This document shows positions 27,619-37,547 of a stretch of 49,455 nucleotides of DNA, in pieces (the stretch's first letter is position 1; every line of letters begins with the position of its first letter). The stretch is from Colwellia sp. (GTDB lineage Bacteria > Pseudomonadota > Gammaproteobacteria > Enterobacterales > Alteromonadaceae). Location of the stretch: positions 1 to 49,455 of the forward strand of contig JAESPR010000017.1 in the NCBI GenBank assembly GCA_016765685.1, read 5' to 3'. A model generated the notes under the pieces. The model worked only from the letters and a program-made list of their open reading frames with translations, had not been told where the DNA came from and did no database searches. The translations under genes were made by a program, and so were the position numbers.

Positions 27619-28212
27619 ATGACCATAAGCTCAACACAAAGTAATAAATTAGACTTTGCTAGCGCACAAGCCAATATTACCACTGAAAATGTTCAAGCAC
27701 ACGCCAGTGAAATTCAGGGTGTGTTAACGGGCTTGATTTGTGCAGGTTTCCCTTTTGAAAAGCAAGATTATTTAGCGATGCTTCATGATTTATTCAATAA
27801 TGGTGAAGATTTTTCAGCAAGCATCAAAGCCGTAATCAAACAAATGTTTAGTGAGTTATGGACAGATATTCTTGATGATACTTACAGTTTTCAATTAATG
27901 CTACCGGATGACGATGATTCACTGGCTGAGCGCGGCCATGCGTTAGGTGTTTGGGTGCAAGGCTTTAATTTAGGCTTTGGTTTACAGCAAAAAGATAAAC
28001 CGGTTGTTTCAGCCGAAATTAAAGAAGTACTGATTGATTTTGCTGAAATTGCTAACCTTTCCGATGAAATGGAAGAAAATGAAGACACCGAACAGGCCTA
28101 TTTTGAAGTAAGTGAATACGTACGTATGTCTGCGTTGTTATGCTTTACTGAATTAGGAGTATTGCCTACTCAATCGGGCGACAAACATCAAAAAAGCAGT
28201 ACCATACATTAG
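27619..28212 (+). CDS. ygfB: UPF0149 family protein YgfB
   Basis: 197 residues, all-helical UPF0149 fold. Signatures: EIQGVLTGLICAGFPFE, the acidic MLPDDDDSLAERGHALGVWV and QGFNLGFGL. In Pseudomonas a YgfB protein affects expression of beta-lactamase genes, but a general role is not established. It starts the ygfB-pepP-ubiH-ubiI run, with 8 bases to pepP. The divergent zapA gene lies 190 bases away. Confidence 0.92.
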   Translation: MTISSTQSNKLDFASAQANITTENVQAHASEIQGVLTGLICAGFPFEKQDYLAMLHDLFNNGEDFSASIKAVIKQMFSELWTDILDDTYSFQLMLPDDDDSLAERGHALGVWVQGFNLGFGLQQKDKPVVSAEIKEVLIDFAEIANLSDEMEENEDTEQAYFEVSEYVRMSALLCFTELGVLPTQSGDKHQKSSTIH

Positions 28213-28220
28213 AGCAAGTT

Positions 28221-29702
28221 ATGAAAACTCAAGACAATATGCCGACCACAACTAAAAACTTACCGGGTTTAGCTAAATTATCAATGAGCGACTTTCAAAG
28301 TCATCGAGATAACTTTTTTGCCAAAATGACGGATAACTCGGTGGCCTTTTTTCCTGCAGCGACAGAAACAACACGCAGTAATGATACTGAATTTGCTTTT
28401 TGCCAAAATAAAAACTTTTATTATTTAACAGGTTTTAATGAACCCAATGCTTTATTGATACTGCTTAAACAAAGCGATAGTGAACAAGCTATTTTATTTT
28501 CATTGCCTAAAGATAGAAAGCACGAAATATGGCATGGTCGTCGAGTTGGACAAGCACATGCTTGTCAAGAATATGGTTTCGATCAGTGTTTTACCCTTGT
28601 TGAACAAGATGACTTAATCGCACAATATTTACATGGTTTAAGCCAAGTTTATTTTGCTTTTGATGATGAGCAATTATCTCAGCAAATTTTTGGTTATTTA
28701 GCACAAGTACGAGCTAACGTTCGTCAAGGCGCCAAAGTGCCAACGCAGTTAAATGACGCTAGCCCAATAATTAATGAACTAAGGTTAATTAAAAGCGCTA
28801 ATGAAATCGAATTAATGCGACAAGTGAATTTCATTTCAGGTTTAGCCCATCAAAGAGCGATGCAAAAAACCCAAGCAGGCTTGTTTGAATATCAAATAGA
28901 AAATGAAATTTTGCACGAGTTTACTCGCTATGGCGCTCGTTATGCAGCATATGCCACTATAGTTGCCGGTGGTGATAACGCTAATATTCTACATTACACC
29001 AATAATGGCGAACAGCTTCAAAATAGTGATTTATTGCTTATTGATGCCGGTGGTGAATTATCAGGTTATGCCGCGGATATCACGCGAACATTCCCCATCA
29101 ATGGCAAGTTTACAGAGCCACAAAAAAGCTTGTACCAACTGGTGCTTGATACTAAATCTACCGTCATTGCCGCGATTAAACCAGGCATTACTTTTGCCAA
29201 ACTAAACCATATTGCTCATCAATGTTTAACCCAAGGCTTAGTGGAGTTAGGTATATTAACGGGTGATTTAACTGAGTTAGTTAAAGACAAAGCCTGTAAA
29301 AAGTATTTCATTCATGGCTTAGGCCATTGGTTGGGTTTAGATGTTCATGACGTGGGTGATTATCACAGTAATGAAGCAAAGGCGCAGTTACGCGAATTTT
29401 TGCCGAGTATGGTATTAACCATTGAACCTGGGCTTTATATGCCTCTTGATGATAAAAACATAGCAAAAAAATGGCGCGGTATAGGCATTCGCATTGAGGA
29501 TAATATTGTGGTTACTGAACATGGTTGTGAAAATCTAACCGCTAATTGTCCTGAAACTATTGCTGAGATTGAAGCCTTGATGGCTGTAGGTCGTCACGAG
29601 CGAAGCGAGGCACGACAAAATATTGCCGAAGCAGGAGAATATACTTCAGTATGCTCTGATACGTCACATTCATGTGACGTAAGCATCGACCTTCAAAAAT
29701 AA
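28221..29702 (+). CDS. pepP: Xaa-Pro aminopeptidase with repeat-derived C-terminal tail
   Basis: 493 residues against about 440 in E. coli. PepP removes the N-terminal residue before proline and needs two manganese ions. The pita-bread domain is intact: LIDAGGELSGYAADITRTFP holds the two metal Asp, FIHGLGHWLGLDVHDVG the metal His, and TIEPGLY and GIRIEDNIVV the metal Glu residues. The N terminus has about 24 extra residues before MSDFQSHR. The usual family ending EIEALMA is reached at residue 455; the remaining 38 residues (VGRHERSEARQ... to SIDLQK) are encoded by a dispersed palindromic repeat (29585-29695). ubiH starts 11 bases downstream. Confidence 0.95.
   Translation: MKTQDNMPTTTKNLPGLAKLSMSDFQSHRDNFFAKMTDNSVAFFPAATETTRSNDTEFAFCQNKNFYYLTGFNEPNALLILLKQSDSEQAILFSLPKDRKHEIWHGRRVGQAHACQEYGFDQCFTLVEQDDLIAQYLHGLSQVYFAFDDEQLSQQIFGYLAQVRANVRQGAKVPTQLNDASPIINELRLIKSANEIELMRQVNFISGLAHQRAMQKTQAGLFEYQIENEILHEFTRYGARYAAYATIVAGGDNANILHYTNNGEQLQNSDLLLIDAGGELSGYAADITRTFPINGKFTEPQKSLYQLVLDTKSTVIAAIKPGITFAKLNHIAHQCLTQGLVELGILTGDLTELVKDKACKKYFIHGLGHWLGLDVHDVGDYHSNEAKAQLREFLPSMVLTIEPGLYMPLDDKNIAKKWRGIGIRIEDNIVVTEHGCENLTANCPETIAEIEALMAVGRHERSEARQNIAEAGEYTSVCSDTSHSCDVSIDLQK
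29585..29695 (-). repeat. Dispersed palindromic repeat, copy 2, inside the pepP 3' end
   Basis: A 111-base unit bounded by TGTAGGTCG (29585-29593) and CGACCTTCA (29687-29695), which are inverted repeats with one mismatch. Inside are the imperfect palindrome GTCGTCACGAGCGAAG to CACGAC (29591-29616) and a perfect 9-base stem, ACGTCACAT and ATGTGACGT (29661-29680). Both ends are shared, in opposite orientation, with 5359-5423. The unit is read in frame as the tail of PepP and ends 5 bases before the stop codon. Confidence 0.75.
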
Positions 29703-29713
29703 CGAATAGTATT

Positions 29714-30973
29714 ATGAAAAATAACAAAAAATTCGATATTATTATTTCAGGAGGTGGCTTATCCGGCTGTTTAATGGCATTAAGCTTGGCTAACTTGAGC
29801 AAAGCCGATGGTGGTTTGTTGTCTATTGCCATTGTTGAAGCGACAAAAGCTGAAACAGTCAAAATACAGGCTAATACAAGATCATTGTTTGATGATCGCG
29901 TGTTGGCACTTTCTCATGGTAGTGCCGCCTATTTAAAAAAAATGGCGGTATGGCCGTATTTATCAAGTGACGCTTGTGCGATTGAAAAAATTGATATTTC
30001 TGATCGAGGCCACTACGGCAAAGCGCGTTTAGAAGCGCAACAGCAGGGTGTTTCTGCCTTAGGTTATGTTATTGAAATGGCGGTTATTGGCAAAGGTTTA
30101 TTAACAGAACTAGCGGATAAAAGTAATGTGCACTGGTTCAACCCTGATAGCATTAGTGATATCAACTGGAAGCCAGATGATGATACCGCCACCGTTAGTG
30201 TTGAACTTAATTCAGGAACTAGTATACAAGCTAGTTTATTGCTTGCGTGTGATGGTGTTAATTCCCCCTGTCGGCAATTGGCAGGTATTAACGTTAACCA
30301 TAGTGATTACCATCAAGTGGCATTAATTGCTAATGTCGCTACCGAACACCCCCATAAAAACAAGGCTTATGAACGTTTTACCGAATTTGGCCCTCTTGCC
30401 ATGTTGCCTCTTTCGAAATTAAGAGCCAAACTTAAAGTTAAGCCAAATGGGCAAGGTCGTTGTTCACTAGTATGGACCATGACACCTGAGCAAAGTGAAG
30501 CAATGCTCCTGCTAAATAATGACCACTTTTGCCAGCAACTGGAACTCGCTTTTGGCAGTTGGCTTGGCAAAATAACTCAAGTTGGCAAACGTGATGTTTA
30601 TCCATTAGTTTTATTGCAAGCATCGCAGCAAACTTATCATCGTATGGCATTAGTTGGTAATGCCGCTCATACTATTCATCCTATTGCTGGGCAAGGTTTT
30701 AACTTAGGTTTACGCGATGTTCAGCTAATGGCGGAACTCATTGCCCAAGCATTAAAAAATAACCAAGATATAGGTAGTTTTGCTTTGTTAAATAACTATG
30801 CACAACAGCGTCAGCGAGATCAAAAGCAAACAATTAAACTCACTGATTCGTTAGTGACTTTATTTGCCAATGATTTACCACCTTTGATAGCAGGTAGAAA
30901 CATTGGTTTGAAAGTAATGAATTACTTTAGCCCGTTGAAAAAAACGCTAGTGAACAAACTAATGGGCTATTAA
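29714..30973 (+). CDS. ubiH: 2-octaprenyl-6-methoxyphenol hydroxylase
   Basis: 419 residues, a flavin monooxygenase of ubiquinone synthesis. The FAD-binding Rossmann motif is ISGGGLSGCLMALSLA near the N terminus; the second FAD motif reads VGNAAHTIHPIAGQGFNLGL, followed by RDVQLMAELI. NTRSLFDDRVLALSHGS fits UbiH, where it binds FAD pyrophosphate. UbiH adds the hydroxyl at ring C1. The order pepP-ubiH-ubiI is that of E. coli. A structured 121-base gap separates it from ubiI. Confidence 0.93.
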   Translation: MKNNKKFDIIISGGGLSGCLMALSLANLSKADGGLLSIAIVEATKAETVKIQANTRSLFDDRVLALSHGSAAYLKKMAVWPYLSSDACAIEKIDISDRGHYGKARLEAQQQGVSALGYVIEMAVIGKGLLTELADKSNVHWFNPDSISDINWKPDDDTATVSVELNSGTSIQASLLLACDGVNSPCRQLAGINVNHSDYHQVALIANVATEHPHKNKAYERFTEFGPLAMLPLSKLRAKLKVKPNGQGRCSLVWTMTPEQSEAMLLLNNDHFCQQLELAFGSWLGKITQVGKRDVYPLVLLQASQQTYHRMALVGNAAHTIHPIAGQGFNLGLRDVQLMAELIAQALKNNQDIGSFALLNNYAQQRQRDQKQTIKLTDSLVTLFANDLPPLIAGRNIGLKVMNYFSPLKKTLVNKLMGY

Positions 30974-31013
30974 TGGTTGGTTGCCCCAAACGCGGCCTTC
31001 ATAGATGGTGGCC

Positions 31014-31068
31014 ACTTAGGTTATGTCGGGAACATATAACCTGAAGTGAGACACGGCAGTAAGCGTGT
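31014..31068 (+). other. Two stem-loops between ubiH and ubiI
   Basis: ACTTAGGTTAT (from 31014) pairs with ATAACCTGAAGT (to 31047), with one bulged G, around an 11-base loop. It is followed by ACACG (31051-31055) and CGTGT (31064-31068). The GC-rich stretch before them (CGCGGCCTTCATAGATGGTG) is unlike normal spacers here. No U-tract follows, so this looks more like a repeat remnant or leader structure than a terminator. Confidence 0.5.
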
Positions 31069-31094
31069 TAATTCACCGAACTGAAGAGAGAAAA

Positions 31095-32327
31095 ATGCAA
31101 AAATTTGATGTGTTAATTGTGGGTGCTGGCATGGTAGGTTTAACACTTGCACTGGCGTTAAGAAAAACCACTAATTTTACTATCGCTATTGCTGACACTT
31201 TAGCAATAGCCGCGCTAACTGACGAGCCAGAAGTACGGGTTAGTGCTATTAATGTGGCAAGCAAAACACTTTTTGAGCACCTAGATGTTTGGTCTGATAT
31301 TGAAAAGCAACGCTTGCAAGCATATCAGCATATGCATATTTGGGACAAAGCGGGTATTGGAAAATTAGACTTTAGTGCTGCCGAGCTAGACACTTTTCCA
31401 AAAAACGAACATTTAGGTTGGATCATTGAAAATAACGTTATTCGTTATGCGCTCTGGCAAAAAGCTCAACAAGATGAAGGTATTCACTTTTTCACTGAGC
31501 ATAAATTAGTTAATATTGCCGTAGGCGAGAGTGAGGCCTTTGTTAGTTTTGAGTCAAACCATAGTAATCCAGTGCCATTAATGGCAAAGCTGGTTGTCGG
31601 TGCTGATGGCGCAAATTCATGGTTACGAACACAAATGAATATGGCAATGATCATGCGAGATTATGATCACAACGCCATTGTCGCTACAGTTAAGTGTTCA
31701 CAAGGACATAAAAATACCGCCTGGCAAGTTTTTTTACCAACCGGACCATTAGCATTCTTACCTATTTATCCACAAAACAAGGAAACTTGTTCAATTGTTT
31801 ATTCAACCTCACCCGAAGATGCAAAACGTTTAATGCAGCTTTCAGCTGTCAATTTTGCTAAAGAGTTAACCGCGGCCAGCGATGGTAAATTAGGTATTAT
31901 TGAACTCACTAGTGAACGTTATACTTACCCGTTAACCATGCGTTTAGCACAAAATTTTGTCAAAGAGCGCATGGTACTTATTGGGGATGCTGCCCACACT
32001 ATTCATCCACTTGCGGGTCAGGGGGTGAATTTAGGTTTATTAGATGCGGCGGCATTAGCACAAAGCTTGCAAAACTTAACCGCTGAGCAAGACTTAGGGG
32101 ATCAAAAAATGCTAAAAGCCTTTGCTCGTTATCGAAAAAGTGAAGCCGTTGAAATGATTGTCGCCATGGAGGCGATTAAGCAAACTTTTTCAGTGCAACA
32201 ATCGGCGTTTAACTTTATTCGTGGCGTTGGCATGAATTTACTTAATAACATCAAACCTGCAAAAAAAATTATGATAGAACAAGCGCTTGGTTTAAAAAGT
32301 GATTTACCTGAACTAGCACAACACTAG
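31095..32327 (+). CDS. ubiI: Ubiquinone hydroxylase UbiI (VisC)
   Basis: About 410 residues from the ATG at 31095, preceded by AAGAGAG. An in-frame GTG at 31065 would put ten polar residues before the FAD motif and is less likely. The FAD motif is DVLIVGAGMVGLTLALAL; the second is LIGDAAHTIHPLAGQGVNLG. PEVRVSAINVAS is typical of UbiI/UbiF. UbiI hydroxylates ring C5 in aerobic ubiquinone synthesis. It is a paralogue of the preceding ubiH. It ends 276 bases before gcvT. Confidence 0.92.
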   Translation: MQKFDVLIVGAGMVGLTLALALRKTTNFTIAIADTLAIAALTDEPEVRVSAINVASKTLFEHLDVWSDIEKQRLQAYQHMHIWDKAGIGKLDFSAAELDTFPKNEHLGWIIENNVIRYALWQKAQQDEGIHFFTEHKLVNIAVGESEAFVSFESNHSNPVPLMAKLVVGADGANSWLRTQMNMAMIMRDYDHNAIVATVKCSQGHKNTAWQVFLPTGPLAFLPIYPQNKETCSIVYSTSPEDAKRLMQLSAVNFAKELTAASDGKLGIIELTSERYTYPLTMRLAQNFVKERMVLIGDAAHTIHPLAGQGVNLGLLDAAALAQSLQNLTAEQDLGDQKMLKAFARYRKSEAVEMIVAMEAIKQTFSVQQSAFNFIRGVGMNLLNNIKPAKKIMIEQALGLKSDLPELAQH

Positions 32328-32516
32328 CAGAACTAAGCTATCTAAATTGGTCACCATAAAGAAGTGTCGCAAAAAAAGTTATAAAATTTATCGCGGCTAT
32401 TTATATTATTAATCGTGTTAGCTAGGCTTTAATTTCATAAATGGTATTTTTGTAGAATTAAATACTGTTTTTTTTTAATACACTGTTTTTTATTTGCATA
32501 ACACGTTGGCTGCTTG

Positions 32517-32545
32517 TTGAATCAGCAGGTTTCAAGAGCTATAAT
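32517..32545 (+). promoter_or_regulatory. Sigma-70 promoter of gcvT
   Basis: TTGAAT (32517-32522), 17 bases, TATAAT (32540-32545), a near-consensus promoter. Transcription should start near 32552 and leave a leader of about 50 bases before the gcvT ATG. That is too short for a glycine riboswitch, and no glycine aptamer is seen in the 276-base gap. Confidence 0.65.
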
Positions 32546-32603
32546 TAACACAAATTTGATAAGCCTATTACTACGTTAAGTGAGGCTTCTTTGGGTATGA
32601 CTT

Positions 32604-33692
32604 ATGACTAACAAAACCGTACTACACGCAAAACACTTAGCTTCTGGCGCAAAAATGGTTGATTTCCATGGCTGGGAAATGCCCATTAACTATGGTTCGC
32701 AAATAGAAGAACACCATGCTGTGCGTCAAAATGCAGGCATGTTTGATGTATCTCACATGACCATTGTTGATGTTCAAGGTAAAGATGCCAAAGCATTCTT
32801 ACGCCGTTTAGTGATTAATGATGTCGCTAAATTAACGGTTGCCGGTAAGGCATTATACACCGGCATGTTAAACGAAGCCGGCGGCGTAATTGATGATTTA
32901 ATTATCTACTACTTTTCAGAAACCAATTATCGTTTAGTGGTTAACTCAGCCACTCGTGAAAAAGATTTGGCTTGGATGAACAAGCAATCTACAGGTTTTG
33001 ATATCACTATTACTGAACGTCCTGAATTCGGCATGATTGCTGTGCAAGGACCACAAGCAAAAGCGAAAGTAGCAAATTTATTAACGCCAGCACAAATTGT
33101 AGCGGTTGAAGGCATGAAGCCATTTTTTGGTGTACAAGTAGGTGATTTATTTATCGCTACTACCGGTTATACCGGTGAAGAGGGGTACGAAATAATTGTG
33201 CCAGATAATGCCGCAGAAGACTTCTGGCAGAAACTACTAGATGTTGGTGTTGCTCCTTGTGGTTTAGGCGCACGTGATACCTTGCGCTTAGAAGCCGGCA
33301 TGAATCTTTATGGTTTAGATATGGATGAAACCGTGTCGCCATTAGCCGCTAACATGGCTTGGACCATTAGCTGGGAGCCAACTGATCGCAACTTTATTGG
33401 GCGTGAAGTATTAACAACGCAAAAAACCGCAGGCGACCAACTTAAACTAGTGGGTTTAGTGTTAACCGAAAAAGGTGTGCTACGCACAGGACAAAAAGTG
33501 ATCAGTGAATTTGGTGAAGGAACTATTACCTCAGGTACCTTCTCGCCAACATTAGGTCACAGTGTTGCTTTAGCACGCGTCCCCCGTAGTGTAAAAGTTG
33601 GCGATACGGTTGACGTTGAAATGCGTAAAAAGCTAGTAAAAGTGCAAGTGACTAAGCCGAGTTTTGTTCGTAACGGCGCCCAAGTATTCTAA
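32604..33692 (+). CDS. gcvT: Glycine cleavage system aminomethyltransferase (T protein)
   Basis: 362 residues. The T protein takes the aminomethyl group from lipoylated GcvH, releases ammonia and forms 5,10-methylene-THF. It has [50 protein letters not shown] and the C-terminal barrel ending [10 protein letters not shown]. Length is normal. It heads gcvT-gcvH-gcvP, with 87 bases to gcvH. A strong promoter precedes it, so the operon is probably regulated through a protein factor rather than a riboswitch. Confidence 0.97.
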   Translation: MTNKTVLHAKHLASGAKMVDFHGWEMPINYGSQIEEHHAVRQNAGMFDVSHMTIVDVQGKDAKAFLRRLVINDVAKLTVAGKALYTGMLNEAGGVIDDLIIYYFSETNYRLVVNSATREKDLAWMNKQSTGFDITITERPEFGMIAVQGPQAKAKVANLLTPAQIVAVEGMKPFFGVQVGDLFIATTGYTGEEGYEIIVPDNAAEDFWQKLLDVGVAPCGLGARDTLRLEAGMNLYGLDMDETVSPLAANMAWTISWEPTDRNFIGREVLTTQKTAGDQLKLVGLVLTEKGVLRTGQKVISEFGEGTITSGTFSPTLGHSVALARVPRSVKVGDTVDVEMRKKLVKVQVTKPSFVRNGAQVF

Positions 33693-33779
33693 TTGAAAAT
33701 AAATCTAGATGTTCTATATTAAGTAAACAACTAATCTAATCATTAATATTGAAAAATTTAACCAATAGGAAAAATAAAA

Positions 33780-34166
33780 ATGAGCAACATTCCTTCAGAA
33801 TTAAAATATGCAACATCACACGAGTGGGTACGTAACGAAGGTGACGGCACAGTAACTGTTGGTATCACCGAACATGCCCAAGATCTTTTAGGTGACATGG
33901 TTTTTGTTGAATTACCCGACGTTGGCGATGAAGTGAGCACAGGTGATGATATTTGTGTTGCTGAATCAGTTAAAGCAGCGTCAGACATATACGCTCCGGT
34001 GTCAGGTAAAGTGGTTGCAGTGAATGAAGATCTTGAAGATTCACCTGAGTTATTAAACTCAGATGCTTTTGGCGACGGTTGGTTATTCAAAGTTAAAATG
34101 GATGATGCCGGTGAGCTAGAAAATTTGCTTGATGCGCAAGGTTATAAAGACTCTATCGACGAGTAA
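33780..34166 (+). CDS. gcvH: Glycine cleavage system H protein
   Basis: 128 residues. The lipoyl carrier of the complex; Lys65 in [12 protein letters not shown] is the lipoylation site. [22 protein letters not shown] and [13 protein letters not shown] are family hallmarks. AATAGGAAAA precedes the ATG. A rho-independent terminator lies 68 bases after the stop, before gcvP, so gcvH can be made in excess of gcvP. This suits a mobile carrier protein. Confidence 0.97.
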   Translation: MSNIPSELKYATSHEWVRNEGDGTVTVGITEHAQDLLGDMVFVELPDVGDEVSTGDDICVAESVKAASDIYAPVSGKVVAVNEDLEDSPELLNSDAFGDGWLFKVKMDDAGELENLLDAQGYKDSIDE

Positions 34167-34233
34167 AATTACCCACGTAGGCGGCTTATTTTCGAAAAAA
34201 GTATTCGCGCTGTTAACTAAATATCGTATTTTA

Positions 34234-34266
34234 AAAGCTCTGATGTTATCAGGGCTTTCTTTTTAT
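34234..34266 (+). terminator. Terminator between gcvH and gcvP
   Basis: AAAGCTCTGAT (34234-34244) pairs with ATCAGGGCTTT (34248-34258) through ten Watson-Crick pairs and one G-U, with a GTT loop. CTTTTTATTT follows. It lies inside what is otherwise an operon, 29 bases before gcvP. Confidence 0.8.
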
Positions 34267-34294
34267 TTGTAATAATTATTTAAGTGAAACTGTT

Positions 34295-37240
34295 ATGAAC
34301 TCTCAATCACTGGTTAACTCACTCGACGTTTTGTCGTTAGCACAACTAGAGCAAACTCAAGACTTTATTCGTCGTCATATTGGTCCAAGTGCAGCACAAA
34401 CTCAAGTCATGTTAAATGACATGGGTGTTGAATCAGTTGATGCTTTAATTGATGAAATAGTACCCAAGGATATTCGTTTAACCGAGCTGCCTAACATTGG
34501 TGACAGTAAAACAGAAGTTCAAGCGTTGGCCGATTTAAAAGCTGTTGCAAGTTTAAATAAAGTAAACACCTCCTATATTGGTTTAGGTTATTACCCCACA
34601 TTAACACCGAATGTTATTACTCGTAACGTACTAGAAAATCCCGGTTGGTATACGGCTTATACGCCTTATCAGCCTGAAATTGCCCAAGGACGTTTAGAAT
34701 CCTTACTTAATTATCAGCAAATGTGTATTGACCTAACAGGCTTGCCTCTTGCGAGTGCTTCATTACTTGATGAAGGCACGGCTGCCGCTGAAGCGATGGC
34801 ATTGGCGAAACGAGTTTCTAAAAATAAAAAATCTAATCTATTCTTTATTTCAAGTGATGTTTTTCCACAAACTATTGATGTAGTCAAACAACGTGCCGAC
34901 ATGTTTGGTTTTGATGTCATTATTGCTCCAGCAGTTGAGGCAGCAGATCACGATATTTTTGGCGCACTTATTCAATACCCAAGTGCAACTGGTGAAGTAT
35001 CAGATATCAGCGAGTTAATTGAAAAAATTCATGCTAAAAAAGGCATTGTCGCTGTCGCTGCTGATATTATGAGCTTGGTGTTATTAAAAGCGCCGGGCGA
35101 ATTAGGCGCCGATGCCGTTATAGGCTCAAGCCAACGCTTTGGTGTACCTATGGGGTATGGTGGTCCTCATGCGGCATTTTTCACCACCAGTGATAAGTAC
35201 AAACGTTCATTACCGGGCCGAATTATTGGTGTATCTAAAGATACTCGTGGTAACCCAGCATTACGTATGGCTATGCAAACCCGTGAACAACATATTCGCC
35301 GTGAAAAAGCCAACTCAAACATTTGTACTGCGCAAGTATTATTAGCTAATATGGCCGCGTTTTACGCGGTTTATCATGGCCCTAAGGGCTTAAAAACTAT
35401 TGCTAGTCGTATTCACCGTTTTGCTGATATTTTAGCAACAGGTACTCGAGTGAAAGGTTTAGCCCCGCTTCATGATAACTATTTTGATACCTTAACTTTT
35501 AACCTTGCTGGTCTTAAAGATGATTCATTTCAAGGTAATAGCAAAGCAGAAATTATTGAACGCGCGTTAATTTCTGGCGTTAATTTACGTAGCGATGTTG
35601 ACGGTCAAATCAGTATTTCGCTTGACGAAACCACAACTCGCGCTGATATTGCCCAGTTATTTACTATTTTATTAGGGGCAAATCACGGTTTAGATGTTGC
35701 AGGTTTAGATGCACAAATCATCACACAAGGCTCAACCTCTATTCCGGCATCTCTCATTCGCGAATCAGCGATATTAAGTCACCCAGTATTTAACTCGTAT
35801 CACAGTGAAACCGAAATGCTGCGTTACATAAAACGACTTGAAAACAAAGATTTGGCCTTGAATCACTCGATGATTTCATTAGGCTCTTGTACAATGAAGC
35901 TTAACGCAACCGCACAAATGATTCCCGTTAGCTGGCCTGAATTTGCCAACATGCATCCGTTTGCACCGCAAGATCAAGCACTTGGTTATAAAAAAATGAT
36001 TGACGAGTTAGCCAACTGGTTAGTTGAATTAACGGGTTACGATAAAGTATCAATGCAGCCAAATTCAGGTGCTCAAGGTGAATATGCTGGCCTTATTGCT
36101 ATTCATAAATACCATGAAAGCAGAGGCGACAGCCATCGTAATATTTGTTTAATTCCAGCGTCTGCTCACGGTACTAACCCAGCATCAGCACAAATGGTTG
36201 GCATGAAAGTGGTAGTGGTTGCTTGTACTAAAGATGGCAACGTTGACATGGACGACTTGAAAGCAAAAGCTGAAGAGTTACGCGAGAACCTTTCTTGCAT
36301 CATGATTACTTACCCTTCTACGCACGGTGTTTATGAAACCACTATTAGCGAAATATGTCACATAATTCATGATAATGGCGGGCAAGTATACCTTGATGGC
36401 GCCAACATGAATGCCCAAGTAGGTATTACTTCCCCCGGTTTTATTGGCGCTGACGTTTCACATCTTAACTTACATAAAACTTTTGCTATTCCACATGGTG
36501 GCGGTGGTCCAGGTATGGGGCCTATTGGTGTTAAAGCTCACCTTGCACCTTTTTTACCTGATCATCCCTTGGTCAACATTGTGAAAGAAAACCAAGGTAA
36601 CGGCGCGGTATCGGCAGCTCCTTTTGGCAGTGCTGGTATATTACCTATCACCTACCTATACATTGCACTGTTAGGTAAAGAAGGTGTTACCGCAGCAACT
36701 AAATATGCGATTACTAATGCTAATTATTTAGTCACTAAGCTGAGTCAGCATTATCCTATTTTATATACTGATCCCAATGGCCGTGTAGCTCACGAATGTA
36801 TTGTTGACTTACGGCCCATTAAAGAGGCCTGTGGCGTAACTGAAATGGATATCGCCAAGCGATTAATCGACTACGGTTTTCATTCGCCCACCATGTCATT
36901 CCCCGTAGCGGGTACCTTGATGATAGAGCCAACGGAGTCAGAATCAAAAGTTGAGCTAGACCGTTTTATTGAAGCCATGGTGTGTATTCGTAATGAAGTA
37001 CGCAAAGTAGAGTCAGGCGAATGGACGTTAGAAAACAACCCATTACATCACGCCCCTCATACGCTAGCAGACATTACCGAGGCAAACTGGAACAGAGCCT
37101 ACAGCATTAGCGATGCGGTATTTCCAGTAGCCAGTGTAAAAATCAATAAATTTTGGCCAACCGTTAATCGCATTGATGATGTGTATGGTGATAGAAATTT
37201 AGTGTGTTCGTGTCCGCCCGTTGAGAGTTATATTGATTAG
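34295..37240 (+). CDS. gcvP: Glycine dehydrogenase (decarboxylating), P protein
   Basis: 981 residues. The PLP enzyme that decarboxylates glycine and passes the aminomethyl group to lipoyl-GcvH. Both halves of the fused P1/P2 type are present. The PLP lysine is K728 in [20 protein letters not shown]. The N-terminal half holds [11 protein letters not shown] and [15 protein letters not shown]. Length is close to the E. coli protein. It ends just before a strong terminator that separates glycine cleavage from the nuo operon. Confidence 0.98.
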   Translation: MNSQSLVNSLDVLSLAQLEQTQDFIRRHIGPSAAQTQVMLNDMGVESVDALIDEIVPKDIRLTELPNIGDSKTEVQALADLKAVASLNKVNTSYIGLGYYPTLTPNVITRNVLENPGWYTAYTPYQPEIAQGRLESLLNYQQMCIDLTGLPLASASLLDEGTAAAEAMALAKRVSKNKKSNLFFISSDVFPQTIDVVKQRADMFGFDVIIAPAVEAADHDIFGALIQYPSATGEVSDISELIEKIHAKKGIVAVAADIMSLVLLKAPGELGADAVIGSSQRFGVPMGYGGPHAAFFTTSDKYKRSLPGRIIGVSKDTRGNPALRMAMQTREQHIRREKANSNICTAQVLLANMAAFYAVYHGPKGLKTIASRIHRFADILATGTRVKGLAPLHDNYFDTLTFNLAGLKDDSFQGNSKAEIIERALISGVNLRSDVDGQISISLDETTTRADIAQLFTILLGANHGLDVAGLDAQIITQGSTSIPASLIRESAILSHPVFNSYHSETEMLRYIKRLENKDLALNHSMISLGSCTMKLNATAQMIPVSWPEFANMHPFAPQDQALGYKKMIDELANWLVELTGYDKVSMQPNSGAQGEYAGLIAIHKYHESRGDSHRNICLIPASAHGTNPASAQMVGMKVVVVACTKDGNVDMDDLKAKAEELRENLSCIMITYPSTHGVYETTISEICHIIHDNGGQVYLDGANMNAQVGITSPGFIGADVSHLNLHKTFAIPHGGGGPGMGPIGVKAHLAPFLPDHPLVNIVKENQGNGAVSAAPFGSAGILPITYLYIALLGKEGVTAATKYAITNANYLVTKLSQHYPILYTDPNGRVAHECIVDLRPIKEACGVTEMDIAKRLIDYGFHSPTMSFPVAGTLMIEPTESESKVELDRFIEAMVCIRNEVRKVESGEWTLENNPLHHAPHTLADITEANWNRAYSISDAVFPVASVKINKFWPTVNRIDDVYGDRNLVCSCPPVESYID

Positions 37241-37287
37241 TTAATTTTTGTGGTGACTGTTAATAAAGTTTGTGATTAATGGAAGTG

Positions 37288-37321
37288 AAAAAGGTGAGCC
37301 TAGTGCTCACCTTTTTGTTTT
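37288..37321 (+). terminator. Rho-independent terminator of gcvP
   Basis: AAAAAGGTGAGC (37288-37299) and GCTCACCTTTTT (37305-37316) form a perfect 12-base stem with a 5-base loop. The stem ends in the U-tract and is followed by GTTTTTG. Confidence 0.92.
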
Positions 37322-37399
37322 TGAGTTTTTGAAAGGTTAAAATTTCTTTGTTAAACTTTCTATTTCAAAAATGTCTACTATGCTTATTTTATCGGCTTC

Positions 37400-37521
37400 T
37401 TTTTGCTACAACCATTTTCAGGAAAAAGCCAAGAATGATAAATCGGCAAGTATGTTGTCTGTCGCCATAGGGCTGAAAAGCTACTAATAAAAATAATATA
37501 TTTTCCATTGTGTAGCAAAAA
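37400..37521. repeat. 11-base inverted repeat in the nuo leader
   Basis: TTTTTGCTACA (37400-37410) is the exact reverse complement of 37511-37521, 100 bases apart. The second arm lies 26 bases before the nuoA start codon. It could mark a long-range leader stem or two sites for a dimeric regulator. Confidence 0.45.
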
Positions 37522-37547
37522 TAATAAACAGTGGAATTGGGGGCGTA

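Larger units (their letters stand above)
37241..37547 (+). other. gcvP-nuoA intergenic region
   Basis: No gene is seen in these 307 bases. The gcvP terminator occupies 37288-37321. The rest is AT-rich and must contain the nuo promoter, which I cannot place with confidence. An inverted repeat, TTTTTGCTACA (37400-37410) and TGTAGCAAAAA (37511-37521), spans most of the presumed leader, and a GGCTT/AAGCC stem sits inside it (about 37394-37430). Confidence 0.5.

Noticed and set aside
32328-32603. Glycine riboswitch before gcvT
   Set aside because: The region lacks the conserved aptamer cores, and the near-consensus promoter leaves a leader of only about 50 bases.
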